Source of the DNA: an uncultured Alphaproteobacteria bacterium
GTDB taxonomy: Bacteria > Pseudomonadota > Alphaproteobacteria > Rhizobiales > Ancalomicrobiaceae
Assembly (NCBI GenBank): GCA_937892955.1
Contig: CALBKH010000011.1
Span: forward strand, 52,116-116,115
Direction of reading: 5' to 3'
DNA: 64,000 bases
This document shows positions 44,589 to 52,517 of the stretch, one piece after another. A program made the position numbers and the translations under genes. Numbering within the stretch: position 1 is the stretch's first letter; each line of letters begins with the position of its first letter. The notes beneath the pieces were generated by a model that ran no database searches, was not told the origin of the DNA, and saw only the letters and a list, made by a program, of their open reading frames with translations.

Positions 44589-46274
44589 TCACCAGACGAG
44601 CAATCCCCCGGCCCGTTCATCGGTGGAATAGATCGAGCGGCCGGTATCCCCTGCCGAGCACCGCGCAACGGCCATGGCGGCGGCGACCGCACCGTCGATC
44701 CGGTCCTTCGACTTCCCCTTGTGGAACGCCTTGTTGCCGGCCTTGTCGGTCTCGACGGCGATGTTGTCGAAGTTCCATCGAAGCACCGGGTGCCCGCCGT
44801 GGCGGAACCTGCCGCCGACGATGGCGCGTTCGAGTTCCTTGATCGCCGGGGCCATCGTCACCCACCCCTGTCGCATCTCGACGGCCGGAAGCCCGTCTTC
44901 CGACAGGTTGGCGAGCATGTTGCGGGCGAGGTGAGGGTCGAAGGCGATCTCGCGCACGTCGAAGCGGTCGCAGAGGTCGCGGATGGTGTTCTCGACTTCG
45001 CGGAAGTCGACGACGTTGCCCGGCGTCGGGACGATGAAGCCTTCCCCCGCCCACCGGGGATAGGGCACGCCGTCCCGATCGGCCTTCCGGGCGAGGTTGT
45101 CGCGGGGGCAGAAGAACCACGGATGGACGATGAAACCCTCGTCGCGGTCGGGGTCGCGCCAACAGGCGACCACGGCCGTGAGGTCCGAGTTCGACGACAG
45201 GTCCACCCCCAGCCAACAGGGCTCGCCTTCGAGGGCGTCGAGGTCGATCGGGTCCGAGCCCTGGTCGTAGACGGTCATGTCGAGGAACGGGTCGGAGGAG
45301 TGGTCCAGCCAGACGTTCAGGTGCAGTTGCCGGAAGGCCTCGCGATCGGACGGGCGGAGCGCGGCTTCGCGGGCGAGCTGACGAAGCCCCGCGAGGTCGG
45401 GATAGCCATGGGCCATGCCGGGATTGACGGCCCGCCACAGGGCTTCGTCCTGCCAATCGGCGTCGCGCGGGGCCTCGTAGAGGATCGGCAACGTCGACGG
45501 ATCGTCGACCTCGCCGCGCGCCACCTTGCGGGCGTAGTCGATCACGTCGAAGGCGATGTTCTCTTGTCCACGTCCCGCCGTGGTGATGACTACGAGCAAC
45601 GAGTTCGGGACCTTGACGAGGCCGGTGCGCAGCACCTCCCACAGGTCGCGCTTCTTCCACGCATGGATCTCGTCGGCGAGGGCGAACACCGGCGTGCGGC
45701 CGTGCTGGGTGCCCGCGTCGGAGGAGATCGCCTCCAACCACGAGCCGTTCGGGAACGCGATGCGGTTCTTGTATTCCTGCAACTTGATCGTGTCGGCGGC
45801 GTCGAAGCGGCGGGAGGCCTGCCCCCGTCGCCACAGGTTCTCGTCACCCGACGCGATGATGCCTTCGGCCTCGCGGAACCCGATCTTCGCCTGTTTCTGG
45901 TCGGATGCCGCGAACAGCACCTCGCCGCCCGGCACCGCCTCCGGCCCCATGGTGTGGAGGAGCGACAGGGCAGCGCCGAGGCTGGTCTTCCGGTTGCCGC
46001 GGGGCAGCATGACGATGACGTTGCGGACAATCCGGTTCCCGAACTCGTCGCACGGTCCATAGATCTTCCGCACGATCTCCTCTTGCCACGGGTCGAGCTG
46101 AAACCGGTTCCCCGGAAGCCGCGACTTCGGATGCTTCAACGAGCGCAGGAAGTCGACGGCCCGTTGCCCGTACCCCATCGGATCGGGGATCGCCGGGAAC
46201 GGGTTGATCGGCTCGACGACGAGCGGAGCCAGCGCGGGAACCTTCTTCTTCGCGGGGAGGACGATGCGGCCCAT
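44589..46274 (-). CDS. Terminase large subunit
   Basis: This 561-residue terminase has an ATPase domain with a Walker-A-like MLPRGNRKTSLGAAL and Walker B VFALADEIHAW. The RNase-H-type nuclease shows GVDLSSNSDLTAVVA, the acidic FDPHLARNML and SKDRIDGAVAAAMA. It packages and cuts DNA at the portal. It starts 4 bp after the head-tail adaptor stop. No standard small subunit precedes it. Position at the end of the operon, after portal and capsid, is unusual. Confidence 0.93.
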   Translation of the reverse strand: MGRIVLPAKKKVPALAPLVVEPINPFPAIPDPMGYGQRAVDFLRSLKHPKSRLPGNRFQLDPWQEEIVRKIYGPCDEFGNRIVRNVIVMLPRGNRKTSLGAALSLLHTMGPEAVPGGEVLFAASDQKQAKIGFREAEGIIASGDENLWRRGQASRRFDAADTIKLQEYKNRIAFPNGSWLEAISSDAGTQHGRTPVFALADEIHAWKKRDLWEVLRTGLVKVPNSLLVVITTAGRGQENIAFDVIDYARKVARGEVDDPSTLPILYEAPRDADWQDEALWRAVNPGMAHGYPDLAGLRQLAREAALRPSDREAFRQLHLNVWLDHSSDPFLDMTVYDQGSDPIDLDALEGEPCWLGVDLSSNSDLTAVVACWRDPDRDEGFIVHPWFFCPRDNLARKADRDGVPYPRWAGEGFIVPTPGNVVDFREVENTIRDLCDRFDVREIAFDPHLARNMLANLSEDGLPAVEMRQGWVTMAPAIKELERAIVGGRFRHGGHPVLRWNFDNIAVETDKAGNKAFHKGKSKDRIDGAVAAAMAVARCSAGDTGRSIYSTDERAGGLLVW

Positions 46275-46277
46275 GCG

Positions 46278-46595
46278 TCACCCCCGCGCCACGCAACGGA
46301 GGTCGAGCCCTTCGCGGCGTCCGAGTTCGACCACCTCGGCGATGCCGAAGGCGCGGCCGGCGTAGGTGACGCGATCGGCCGGCGTCACACCGTCGAGGAA
46401 CCGGGTGCGGAATGTGACGGTGGTGACGGTCACGGCTCCGGTGTCGTGTGACGTGTCATCGGCGGAACGCTTCACGAGCTGGGCTCGCATGGTCGCGACC
46501 GGTGCCCACACCTCGGACGGGGTGCCTTCGGTTGTGACGCTGGTTGTGACGCGTTCGATGACGATGGTCCGATCGAGGGAACCGGCTCGGATCAC
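46278..46595 (-). CDS. Head-tail adaptor (head closure) protein
   Basis: This 105-residue protein of the phage head-tail joining family has IRAGSLDRTIVIERVTTSV at the start and RVTYAGRAFGIAEVVELGRREGLDLRC near the end, a typical beta-barrel adaptor. The GTG at 46595 overlaps the previous stop (GTGA), so I prefer it to the long upstream reading. Confidence 0.85.
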   Translation of the reverse strand: MIRAGSLDRTIVIERVTTSVTTEGTPSEVWAPVATMRAQLVKRSADDTSHDTGAVTVTTVTFRTRFLDGVTPADRVTYAGRAFGIAEVVELGRREGLDLRCVARG

Positions 46596-46999
46596 GGCAC
46601 GATCTCCTTCATCGGGGCTTCGACGGTGACGACGGCGTGCCCGTACCCCGCCGGGTCGCGCATGAAGCGCGTCGAGGCGATGCGCAGGTCGACGACGTGG
46701 AAGCGGAGAATGACGAAGGGCAGCACCAGCGCTTGGCGCACGGCGTGAGCGATCGTCTTCACGGTGGCGAGACCGGGTTCTTCCGCCCACACGTGCACGT
46801 CGAGGGTGACGGCGAAGCGGTCCCGCGCGAGGCCTTCGTCGGGGAGCGTCTGCCCCTCGCCGATCAGGATGCAGGGGAACACCTCCGGCCGGTCGTTCTT
46901 GTCGAGCACGTGGTCGGCGGGCACCAGCGCGACGAGGTCGGGCGAGGCGATCAGCCGTGCGCGCACGAGGGTCTGTAGTGCCAACGAAGGTTCCGTCAC
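46592..46999 (-). CDS. DUF3168 tail-completion/terminator protein
   Basis: This 135-residue DUF3168 protein (SLALQTLVRARLIASPDLVALV, RFAVTLDVHVWAEEPGLATVKTIAHAVRQAL) is expected to cap the tail tube at the head end. The GTG at 46999 overlaps the gp10-like stop as GTGA; a further upstream frame is Arg-rich shadow. Confidence 0.86.
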   Translation of the reverse strand: MTEPSLALQTLVRARLIASPDLVALVPADHVLDKNDRPEVFPCILIGEGQTLPDEGLARDRFAVTLDVHVWAEEPGLATVKTIAHAVRQALVLPFVILRFHVVDLRIASTRFMRDPAGYGHAVVTVEAPMKEIVP

Positions 47000-47409
47000 T
47001 TGATCCACCCTTCCCGAACGGCGCGGCCGATCGAACGCTTGATCCGGTTGGCGATGCGCTTCTTCGTCAGGCGGTAGGCTGGCCAGAAGAACGGTTGCGC
47101 CGGGGCATGAGCGACCCCGTACTCGACGAGATGGGGGTAACGGACGTCCTCGTTGCCGGCGGTCACGAGCACTTGGTTCGGGCCGGCCGTGGTCGATCCT
47201 CCCGGCTGGGAATAGGGCGGCGTGGTCCCGCCCGGCGGGGTCATCTCGATACTGTCGCGAAGGGCTCCGGTGCGGACGGGCACGAGGGCCTGTTGCCGGG
47301 CGACCAGCTCTTCCCCCGACTTGATCAAGGCCGGCGTCACGGCGTCCCGCACCGCCTGCGGGATGGCGTTCATGCGGCGACGGAGGCGTTCGAGCTGGGG
47401 CGAGGACAT
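46996..47409 (-). CDS. HK97 gp10-like head-tail protein
   Basis: This 137-residue protein with IKSGEELVARQQALVPVRTGALRDSI and YPHLVEYGVAHAPAQPFFWPAYRLTKK is a clear match to HK97-gp10-type minor tail/neck proteins. It lies between the connector and the DUF3168 gene in the normal relative order for these three. Confidence 0.9.
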   Translation of the reverse strand: MSSPQLERLRRRMNAIPQAVRDAVTPALIKSGEELVARQQALVPVRTGALRDSIEMTPPGGTTPPYSQPGGSTTAGPNQVLVTAGNEDVRYPHLVEYGVAHAPAQPFFWPAYRLTKKRIANRIKRSIGRAVREGWIK

Positions 47410-47421
47410 GCGTCGACCTCC

Positions 47422-47724
47422 TCAGAACACGTAGGTTCGATACGGGGCGAGCAGGTCGAAGAAGCCGGGATCGAGGCTCCCGACGTTCACGCCCACGGCG
47501 TTGGCTTCCCGGTTCTCGTAGAGGCTGGCGACGAGCTGGCGCACGGCTTCCTTGACCGGCTCCGGCGTGCCGTTCGGGAAGGCGGTCGCATCGTCCAGGG
47601 CCGACCCGATGAAGGTGGCGACCCACGTCTCGGCGGCGGCGATCTTCGACGCGATCAGCACGTCGTCGTCCGTGAGGGTCAGATTGAGGTGCTCGCGCAC
47701 GTCTTCCACGGTCAGAATGGTCAT
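47422..47724 (-). CDS. Head-tail connector (gp6-like)
   Basis: This protein of about 100 residues, TVEDVREHLNLTLTDDDVLIASKIAAAETWVATFIG, has the DNA-packaging/connector fold (phage_gp6/YqbG type). The start at 47724 is preferred since GAGG precedes it by 9 nt; an in-frame ATG at 47739 has no Shine-Dalgarno. Confidence 0.87.
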   Translation of the reverse strand: MTILTVEDVREHLNLTLTDDDVLIASKIAAAETWVATFIGSALDDATAFPNGTPEPVKEAVRQLVASLYENREANAVGVNVGSLDPGFFDLLAPYRTYVF

Positions 47725-47782
47725 GTTCGGGCACCTCATCCATTCGTAAAACCGATCGAATGCCGTCGATCGATCGATTTTA

Positions 47783-48409
47783 TCAATGCAGATCGTTCAC
47801 GCGGCTCCGTCCGCCGGTCCCCGAGGCGTTCGGGAAAGTCTCGGACACCCCCCGGGTGGGGCTCGTGCAATCGATTGCACGGAAGGCTTCGACCATGCGC
47901 GCGATGGCGTGGGCGTTGCGGGCTCGACGGAAGGCCGTGACCATGCGGAGGATGATCGTCGGGCGCCTGGGGGAGACGGGCGTGGTGAGGGTGCGTTCGA
48001 TCGTCCATCCCGCGTCGAGGCGCTGATAGAGAATATGCCGATCGATGCCGGTGAAGCGTGCCCATTCGGCGACGTTGCGGGTGATGCCCTTGAAGGTCAC
48101 GCGCCGATCGTTCGGCCTGGGGTCGAGGGGGCTGAGTTCGATCTCGTGGGGTTCGAGCACCCTGTCCCCACTGCGACGCTCATAGACGGTCGTGTGGTGG
48201 CACCCGAGGATGGTTGCGATCTCTCGCACGGTGCGCCACGCGCCGCGGAAGAGATACCGCACGGGCTGGCGCCCACGAGGGTGGCGGGCGACGTCCTCGA
48301 TCGTGTTACCCCGAATGCGGGCACGAATGGCATTCTGGCTGAGACCGGCCATGTCGGCCGCCTCGGCGATCGTCAGGTGCTGGCCTCTGAACAGGTAGCG
48401 CTTGGGCAT
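47783..48409 (-). CDS. Protein with three HTH-type repeats
   Basis: This 208-residue basic protein is built of three similar units. Each starts with a [Y/V]xF[R/K]G beta strand followed by an HTH-like helix pair: YLFRGQHLTIAEAADMAGLS, YLFRGAWRTVREIATILGC and VTFKGITRNVAEWARFTG. The third ends GWTIERTLTTP, a pattern common in HNH/AP2-type phage DNA-binding modules. No nuclease site is seen. It may direct HNH or terminase to DNA, replacing a small terminase. The start at 48409 follows the related 90-residue gene by 4 bp. Confidence 0.72.
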   Translation of the reverse strand: MPKRYLFRGQHLTIAEAADMAGLSQNAIRARIRGNTIEDVARHPRGRQPVRYLFRGAWRTVREIATILGCHHTTVYERRSGDRVLEPHEIELSPLDPRPNDRRVTFKGITRNVAEWARFTGIDRHILYQRLDAGWTIERTLTTPVSPRRPTIILRMVTAFRRARNAHAIARMVEAFRAIDCTSPTRGVSETFPNASGTGGRSRVNDLH

Positions 48410-48413
48410 GGCG

Positions 48414-48686
48414 TCACCATCCGGTCTCGGGGAAGCGGGGTCCGAGCCCACGACGCATTCGTTGCTCGTCGGACATGCGCCGCTTGTCGGGATGATCGAG
48501 GGGACGGCCGGCCTTGGCACGTCGGAGGATCGTCGCCTTGTTGAGGCCGGTGCGCTTCGCGATCTCGGCGGCCGTCAGCATCTCGCCCTTGAAGTAGTAG
48601 GTGGGGTGCCGGGAAGCCGCGCCCGTCTTCGCACGGCGGTGGGCGATGAACCGCGTCGCGTGGTCCATGATCTCGGTACGGTTCAT
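48414..48686 (-). CDS. Small HTH-repeat protein
   Basis: This 90-residue protein has one copy of the same repeat seen in the next gene (YYFKGEMLTAAEIAKRTGLNKATILRRAKAG) plus a basic tail. ATGA overlap with the HNH gene. DNA binding is likely; the role is unknown. Confidence 0.72.
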   Translation of the reverse strand: MNRTEIMDHATRFIAHRRAKTGAASRHPTYYFKGEMLTAAEIAKRTGLNKATILRRAKAGRPLDHPDKRRMSDEQRMRRGLGPRFPETGW

Positions 48687-49027
48687 CGGCGGCGTTCCTC
48701 CGATTGCTTGCGGCTCGAATGGCAAGAGACGCACAGGGGTTGCCAGTTTGACCGCTGCCAGAAGAGGCGCTTGTCGCCACGATGCGGGATGACGTGGTCG
48801 ACGACGGTCGCGGGTTCCCCACACTTGGCGCACTTGGGGTGCTTGGCGAGGAACGCGGCGCGGGCCTGCTGCCACTTGCCGTCGTACCCTCTCTCACGGG
48901 CCGATGGGCGTTGCTCGTCGTGACGCGCCTTGCGTTCCTTGTCGCGCGCGATCGCCTTCGAGCAACGAATGCCCGAGGCGTGAACCCCACCACAGAGACC
49001 ACAGACGCGCGGTGCGGCGATCGGCAT
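48683..49027 (-). CDS. HNH endonuclease
   Basis: This 114-residue HNH nuclease has a zinc CxxC pair (CAKCGEPATVVDHVIPHRGD) with the catalytic His in VVDHV, and SNWQPLCVSCHSSRK as the second zinc pair. Phage HNH proteins assist terminase in cos cleavage. It is usual beside terminase and portal, but here it lies mid-operon. Confidence 0.92.
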   Translation of the reverse strand: MPIAAPRVCGLCGGVHASGIRCSKAIARDKERKARHDEQRPSARERGYDGKWQQARAAFLAKHPKCAKCGEPATVVDHVIPHRGDKRLFWQRSNWQPLCVSCHSSRKQSEERRR

Positions 49028-49030
49028 GGG

Positions 49031-49252
49031 TCAGGCCTCCTCGATCGGGATCGGATGGGCGTCGAGTTCGACCCCGAACATGGCGAGGCAGAGTTCGAGA
49101 TCGTCGACCCGCATGGACGTTTCGGCCCGGAGGAAGCGGCGGAGCGTCGAGCGCGACAGGCCGGTCAGGCTCGCGAGTTCACGTTCCGAGACGTCGGCCT
49201 CGCGCATGAGGTCGTGAAGGATGGCGGGCCATGCGGTCGAGCACCTGGTCAT
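49031..49252 (-). CDS. XRE-like helix-turn-helix protein
   Basis: This 73-residue protein with LMREADVSERELASLTGLSRSTLRRFLRAETSMRVDDLELCLAMFG is a full lambda-repressor-like HTH. The ATG at 49252 overlaps the previous stop. A regulator within a late operon is unusual; it may modulate late expression. Confidence 0.8.
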   Translation of the reverse strand: MTRCSTAWPAILHDLMREADVSERELASLTGLSRSTLRRFLRAETSMRVDDLELCLAMFGVELDAHPIPIEEA

Positions 49253-49827
49253 GCCGGCTCCCGCGTCACCTTCGTGGTGCCGAACGTGCCGAACACGGTG
49301 CGGATCTTGTCGTCGAGCGGCCGGTCGTCGGCGGTCGGGGTGTCGTCCTCGGACGATCCGAAAATCGATCGCAGCATCTCGACGCGGCCTCGATAGGCCT
49401 CGGTGATCTCGGCGGGTGTGGCGTCGAGCGTGACGTCGGGCGTCCACCCCAGCCATCCGGTGCCGATCCTGTAGAGGCTCGCGAGGTGTTCGGAGAACGG
49501 GACGGACGGCAGGGGCTTGCCGCTGGCCTTGGCACGGCGTGCGGGGGCGGTCTCGGGATCAATCCCCGCGCACCCGAGCACGTAGAGCGTCAGGGGCTCG
49601 CGGAGCTTGGCGAGGCCGGCGGCGAAGATGGCGTCGAGGGTGACGTCGTGGGCGTGGGGGCGGATGATCTCCGCCGCCACTGTGAGCGAGCCTTCCTCGA
49701 TCCCGTCGAGGACGGCCTTGAAGCTGCCGGGTCGACGTTCGAGCCGGAGGGCATGACGAAGGGACGGGCGAAGCATGATCGCCTCGCCCGCCAGATGCAC
49801 GATGATCTCCTCCGCCAGCCGTCCCAT
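49249..49827 (-). CDS. Tail assembly chaperone-like protein
   Basis: This 192-residue protein follows the tail tube gene by 2 bp. The N-terminal half (MLRPSLRHALRLERRPGSFKAVLDGIEEGS) resembles GTA-type tail chaperones. The C-terminal WLGWTPDVTLDATPAEITEAYRGRVEMLRSIFG resembles the small second chaperone (DUF2376 type). Fusion of both functions would replace the usual frameshift product. Confidence 0.72.
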   Translation of the reverse strand: MGRLAEEIIVHLAGEAIMLRPSLRHALRLERRPGSFKAVLDGIEEGSLTVAAEIIRPHAHDVTLDAIFAAGLAKLREPLTLYVLGCAGIDPETAPARRAKASGKPLPSVPFSEHLASLYRIGTGWLGWTPDVTLDATPAEITEAYRGRVEMLRSIFGSSEDDTPTADDRPLDDKIRTVFGTFGTTKVTREPA

Positions 49828-49829
49828 GA

Positions 49830-50300
49830 TCAGGCCGCCGCCACGACTTCGAGGATCGCGCCGTCGATCCCGAGTTCGAACGTGGTCTTCATGAGATCGT
49901 CGGCCCCCTTGAAGGCGTTCTTCGCGCTCATGACGACGGCTCGGAAGTAGAACGTCGTGGGCGTGCCGGTGGCGCTCGGCTTGTCCGAGAGTTCGACCTT
50001 GAAAGCATAGGGAAGCACGTCTTCGACGGCGGCGCGCGCCTTGATCTGGCCGGCGTCGAGCGGATCACGAGCGCAGACGAGCGACACCTTGCCGGAGTCG
50101 ATCGTGCCCTTGCGGCGTCGGACATGGCCGTCCGCGAGCGACTTGAAGGTGATCTCGGTTCCTTCCGCGCCCCACTCGCCGAGGTCTTCGACTTCGCCGA
50201 TCTCGGTGAAGGTGTCGGCTTCGAAGGCGGCGAGCGTGGAGATGGTGGCGTTGGCGGAGCCGATGTAGATGCGGCTCTTGGCCGTTGCGGCGATGCTCAT
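49830..50300 (-). CDS. Phage major tail tube protein
   Basis: This 156-residue beta-rich protein (RIYIGSANATIS, FTEIGEVEDLGEWGAEG, FKSLADGHVRRRKGTIDSGKVSLV) matches lambda-gpV-like tail tube subunits of siphophages. It lies 29 bp after the capsid gene with no connector genes between, unlike HK97 order. Confidence 0.88.
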   Translation of the reverse strand: MSIAATAKSRIYIGSANATISTLAAFEADTFTEIGEVEDLGEWGAEGTEITFKSLADGHVRRRKGTIDSGKVSLVCARDPLDAGQIKARAAVEDVLPYAFKVELSDKPSATGTPTTFYFRAVVMSAKNAFKGADDLMKTTFELGIDGAILEVVAAA

Positions 50301-50329
50301 GGTGATGTCCTTTCGAGAGCTGGTGCCGA

Positions 50330-51949
50330 TCAGGCCTTGATCTTCAATTTGGAGATGGCTTCGCCGAGCACGACGCGACCACCGACACGGCGACGGGCGA
50401 GGATCTTCACGAGGCCGGTTCCCCAGCCGGTGAGGTCGTCGCGGGCGATTTCCAGGGCGATGCGGTCGGCGATCAGGTAGCCACTCGCGATGTCGCCGAA
50501 CGCGATCGGCGTCGCACCGGCGACCGGATCGGGCATGTCGGGAGCTTCATAGACCGGACGTCCGAGCAAGGTCGGCGGCTGGCCGGCGGCAAGCGCGGGC
50601 TGCCAGAGGTAGACCCCCGTTTCGTCCTTCAGCTTGCGAATGCTCGCCATCGTCTTGCGGTTCATCAGCCAACTGCCGCGCGTGGCGTACACCGACTTGA
50701 TGCCGTAGTAGATTTCGACGAGATCGTCCGCGACCACACCGCCAGAGACGGCGCTATCGGTCACTCCCACTTCGGGCGAGGTGAGAATGCCTTCGGCCTG
50801 CGAGGTGCCGTTGCCCTTCACGAACCAACCGGCTTCCTTGATGCCGAACCGACGAGCGACGTGGTTCGACACGAACGAGACGAGGTCGACGGCGGCGTCT
50901 TCGACCACAGTCTTCGACATGGGCACGATGACGGCCATTTCGTGCGGCTTGAGGTCGATCTGTTCGAAGCTGAGTTCGCCCTCTGGACGGGTCGAGGTCT
51001 CGGTGACTTCGCCCACTTCGACCTCGTCTACCAAACGCGGGATCTGAACGAGCGGAGCCGAGAGGCCGATCGAAGAGGCGAGCTGACGCACCGGCGAGAA
51101 CTCGGCGATCTTCTGAATGATCGAGGTCGAGACCTGGGGCGGCGCGATCACGCCGCCGGTGCCAGGGCTTTCGATCGTGAGGGCCTTCACCTCGGCGGAG
51201 GCGCGGCCGGTGCGCAGGTAATCGGCGAACGCGGCCTTGACCTCGACTTCCTCGGTATCGCCGGCCGACTTGGTGCCGATCGCCGGACGGGCGAGACGCT
51301 TCTCGATCTCGTCGAGGCGACGGGTGATCTTGGCGGCGTCGGCCGACTTGGTCTCGATCGCGGCGGCCTTGGCCTCGATCGCGGCGAGACGGTCGCCGAG
51401 GGCCTTCACCTCGTCTTCGGCCTCGGGGGTCGCGGTGGGATTGTCGGTCATGGTGCTGGGCTCCATCGATTTCACGGAGAGGATGCGAGCCCGGCTCGAC
51501 GCGGGGCGGCGCACGATTGAGATTTCCGCGAGGTCGACCTCGCGGAGGGTCCGCACGCCGTCTCCGGCGCGGTCGGATTTCTTGGCGAAGTAGCCGATCG
51601 AGAGGCCGTCCATCCGGCCCGCGAGCACGTCGGCATGGGCGACGCGGCCCGCCTGGGTGGAGAGGTCGAAGCGGCCGGTGACGCGCAAGCCGAGGTCGTC
51701 TTCGGTCACGTCCGTCCAGGTGCCGATGGGGTCGCCCTTGTGCTCGCGAAGCATCTCGGGAAGGCGGCGGGCGATCGAGGCGGCGAAGGCACCGGGGGCG
51801 ATGACGTCGCGGACGGTGTCGGCCGGCTTGCCGAAGAGGCTCGCGTATCCTGCGACGAGACCGGCTTCGCCCGTGACGAACTTCACTTCGAGGTCGAGCT
51901 GTTCGAGGTGGTCGGTCTCTCGTGCAATCGAGTGCTGGTGGTCCGACAT
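50330..51949 (-). CDS. Fused HK97-type prohead protease and major capsid protein
   Basis: This 539-residue fusion has the S78 protease at about 15-160, with catalytic His H70 (LREHKGDP) and Ser S117 (GLSIGYFAK). A coiled scaffold-like delta region follows (about 175-225), then the HK97 capsid (from about 240: IESPGTGGVIAPPQVSTSIIQKI..., VPMSKTVVEDA...). The start ATG at 51949 overlaps the upstream stop (TAATG). An internal ATG at 51451 (MTDNPTATPE) has GGAG 9 nt upstream and could yield free capsid. Confidence 0.9.
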   Translation of the reverse strand: MSDHQHSIARETDHLEQLDLEVKFVTGEAGLVAGYASLFGKPADTVRDVIAPGAFAASIARRLPEMLREHKGDPIGTWTDVTEDDLGLRVTGRFDLSTQAGRVAHADVLAGRMDGLSIGYFAKKSDRAGDGVRTLREVDLAEISIVRRPASSRARILSVKSMEPSTMTDNPTATPEAEDEVKALGDRLAAIEAKAAAIETKSADAAKITRRLDEIEKRLARPAIGTKSAGDTEEVEVKAAFADYLRTGRASAEVKALTIESPGTGGVIAPPQVSTSIIQKIAEFSPVRQLASSIGLSAPLVQIPRLVDEVEVGEVTETSTRPEGELSFEQIDLKPHEMAVIVPMSKTVVEDAAVDLVSFVSNHVARRFGIKEAGWFVKGNGTSQAEGILTSPEVGVTDSAVSGGVVADDLVEIYYGIKSVYATRGSWLMNRKTMASIRKLKDETGVYLWQPALAAGQPPTLLGRPVYEAPDMPDPVAGATPIAFGDIASGYLIADRIALEIARDDLTGWGTGLVKILARRRVGGRVVLGEAISKLKIKA

Positions 51950-52194
51950 TAGCGAGCACCCCACGAATTGTGCCATCCGCCTGTTTTCGGAGTTCCGACC
52001 CGACACCGGACCAGCCCGAGGGTAGGCGCGACGTTGCGAAGCGCGCGGTCGGTCGCGTCGAGGTGGCGCTTCCCGATTTCGACCCCCGGATAAGCGATGG
52101 CCGCGAGTTGCGCGGTGGTGAACCAGCGCCGAGGCTGGGCTTCGAAGGCGGCGAGTACCGCGCGCTTCACGCGGCCCATGCGGGTCGTGGTCAT
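51949..52194 (-). CDS. Small phage protein, winged-helix-like
   Basis: This 81-residue protein (GRVKRAVLAAFEAQPRRWFTTAQLAAIAYPGVEIGKRHLDATDRALRN) reads like a small winged helix. It overlaps the chaperone stop by 4 bp and ends in the TAATG joint with the protease. The function is unknown; a small terminase role is conceivable by position before the capsid. Confidence 0.65.
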   Translation of the reverse strand: MTTTRMGRVKRAVLAAFEAQPRRWFTTAQLAAIAYPGVEIGKRHLDATDRALRNVAPTLGLVRCRVGTPKTGGWHNSWGAR

Positions 52195-52517
52195 TCGGTG
52201 GCCTCCTTCGCGGGAGCCCCGAACCACGCGGCTTCCATGATCGAGAGCGCCGTGGGGAAGATCTCGGCGAGAGGACGCGGCTGCACGTAGGTCTCGACGA
52301 TCTCGGCGGCGCGCTCCGGCGACATGCCGCCGCCCACCAGTCCAAGGCGGATGGTCTCAGTGACTTCGGCGAAGGCGAACTCACTCGCGGCGAGGCGGCG
52401 GAAGATGCCGCCGATCCCGCGGCCCGTGAGCCGTTCGAGTTCGAGGATCATGGGCGGCGTCAGGGCGAGGTCGTGGGCGGCGTCACCGACGAAGAGGCGA
52501 ACGGTCGTGTCAGCCAC
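52191..52517 (-). CDS. GTA-gp10/TAC-11-like tail assembly chaperone
   Basis: This 108-residue protein (VRLFVGDAAHDLALTPPMILELERLTGRGIGGIFRRLA, RLGLVGGGMSPERAAEIVETYV) fits the phage_TAC_11 family found in gene transfer agents and siphophages. It overlaps the portal stop by 8 bp. Location between portal and protease is odd, since such chaperones normally sit between tube and tape measure. Confidence 0.75.
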   Translation of the reverse strand: MADTTVRLFVGDAAHDLALTPPMILELERLTGRGIGGIFRRLAASEFAFAEVTETIRLGLVGGGMSPERAAEIVETYVQPRPLAEIFPTALSIMEAAWFGAPAKEATE

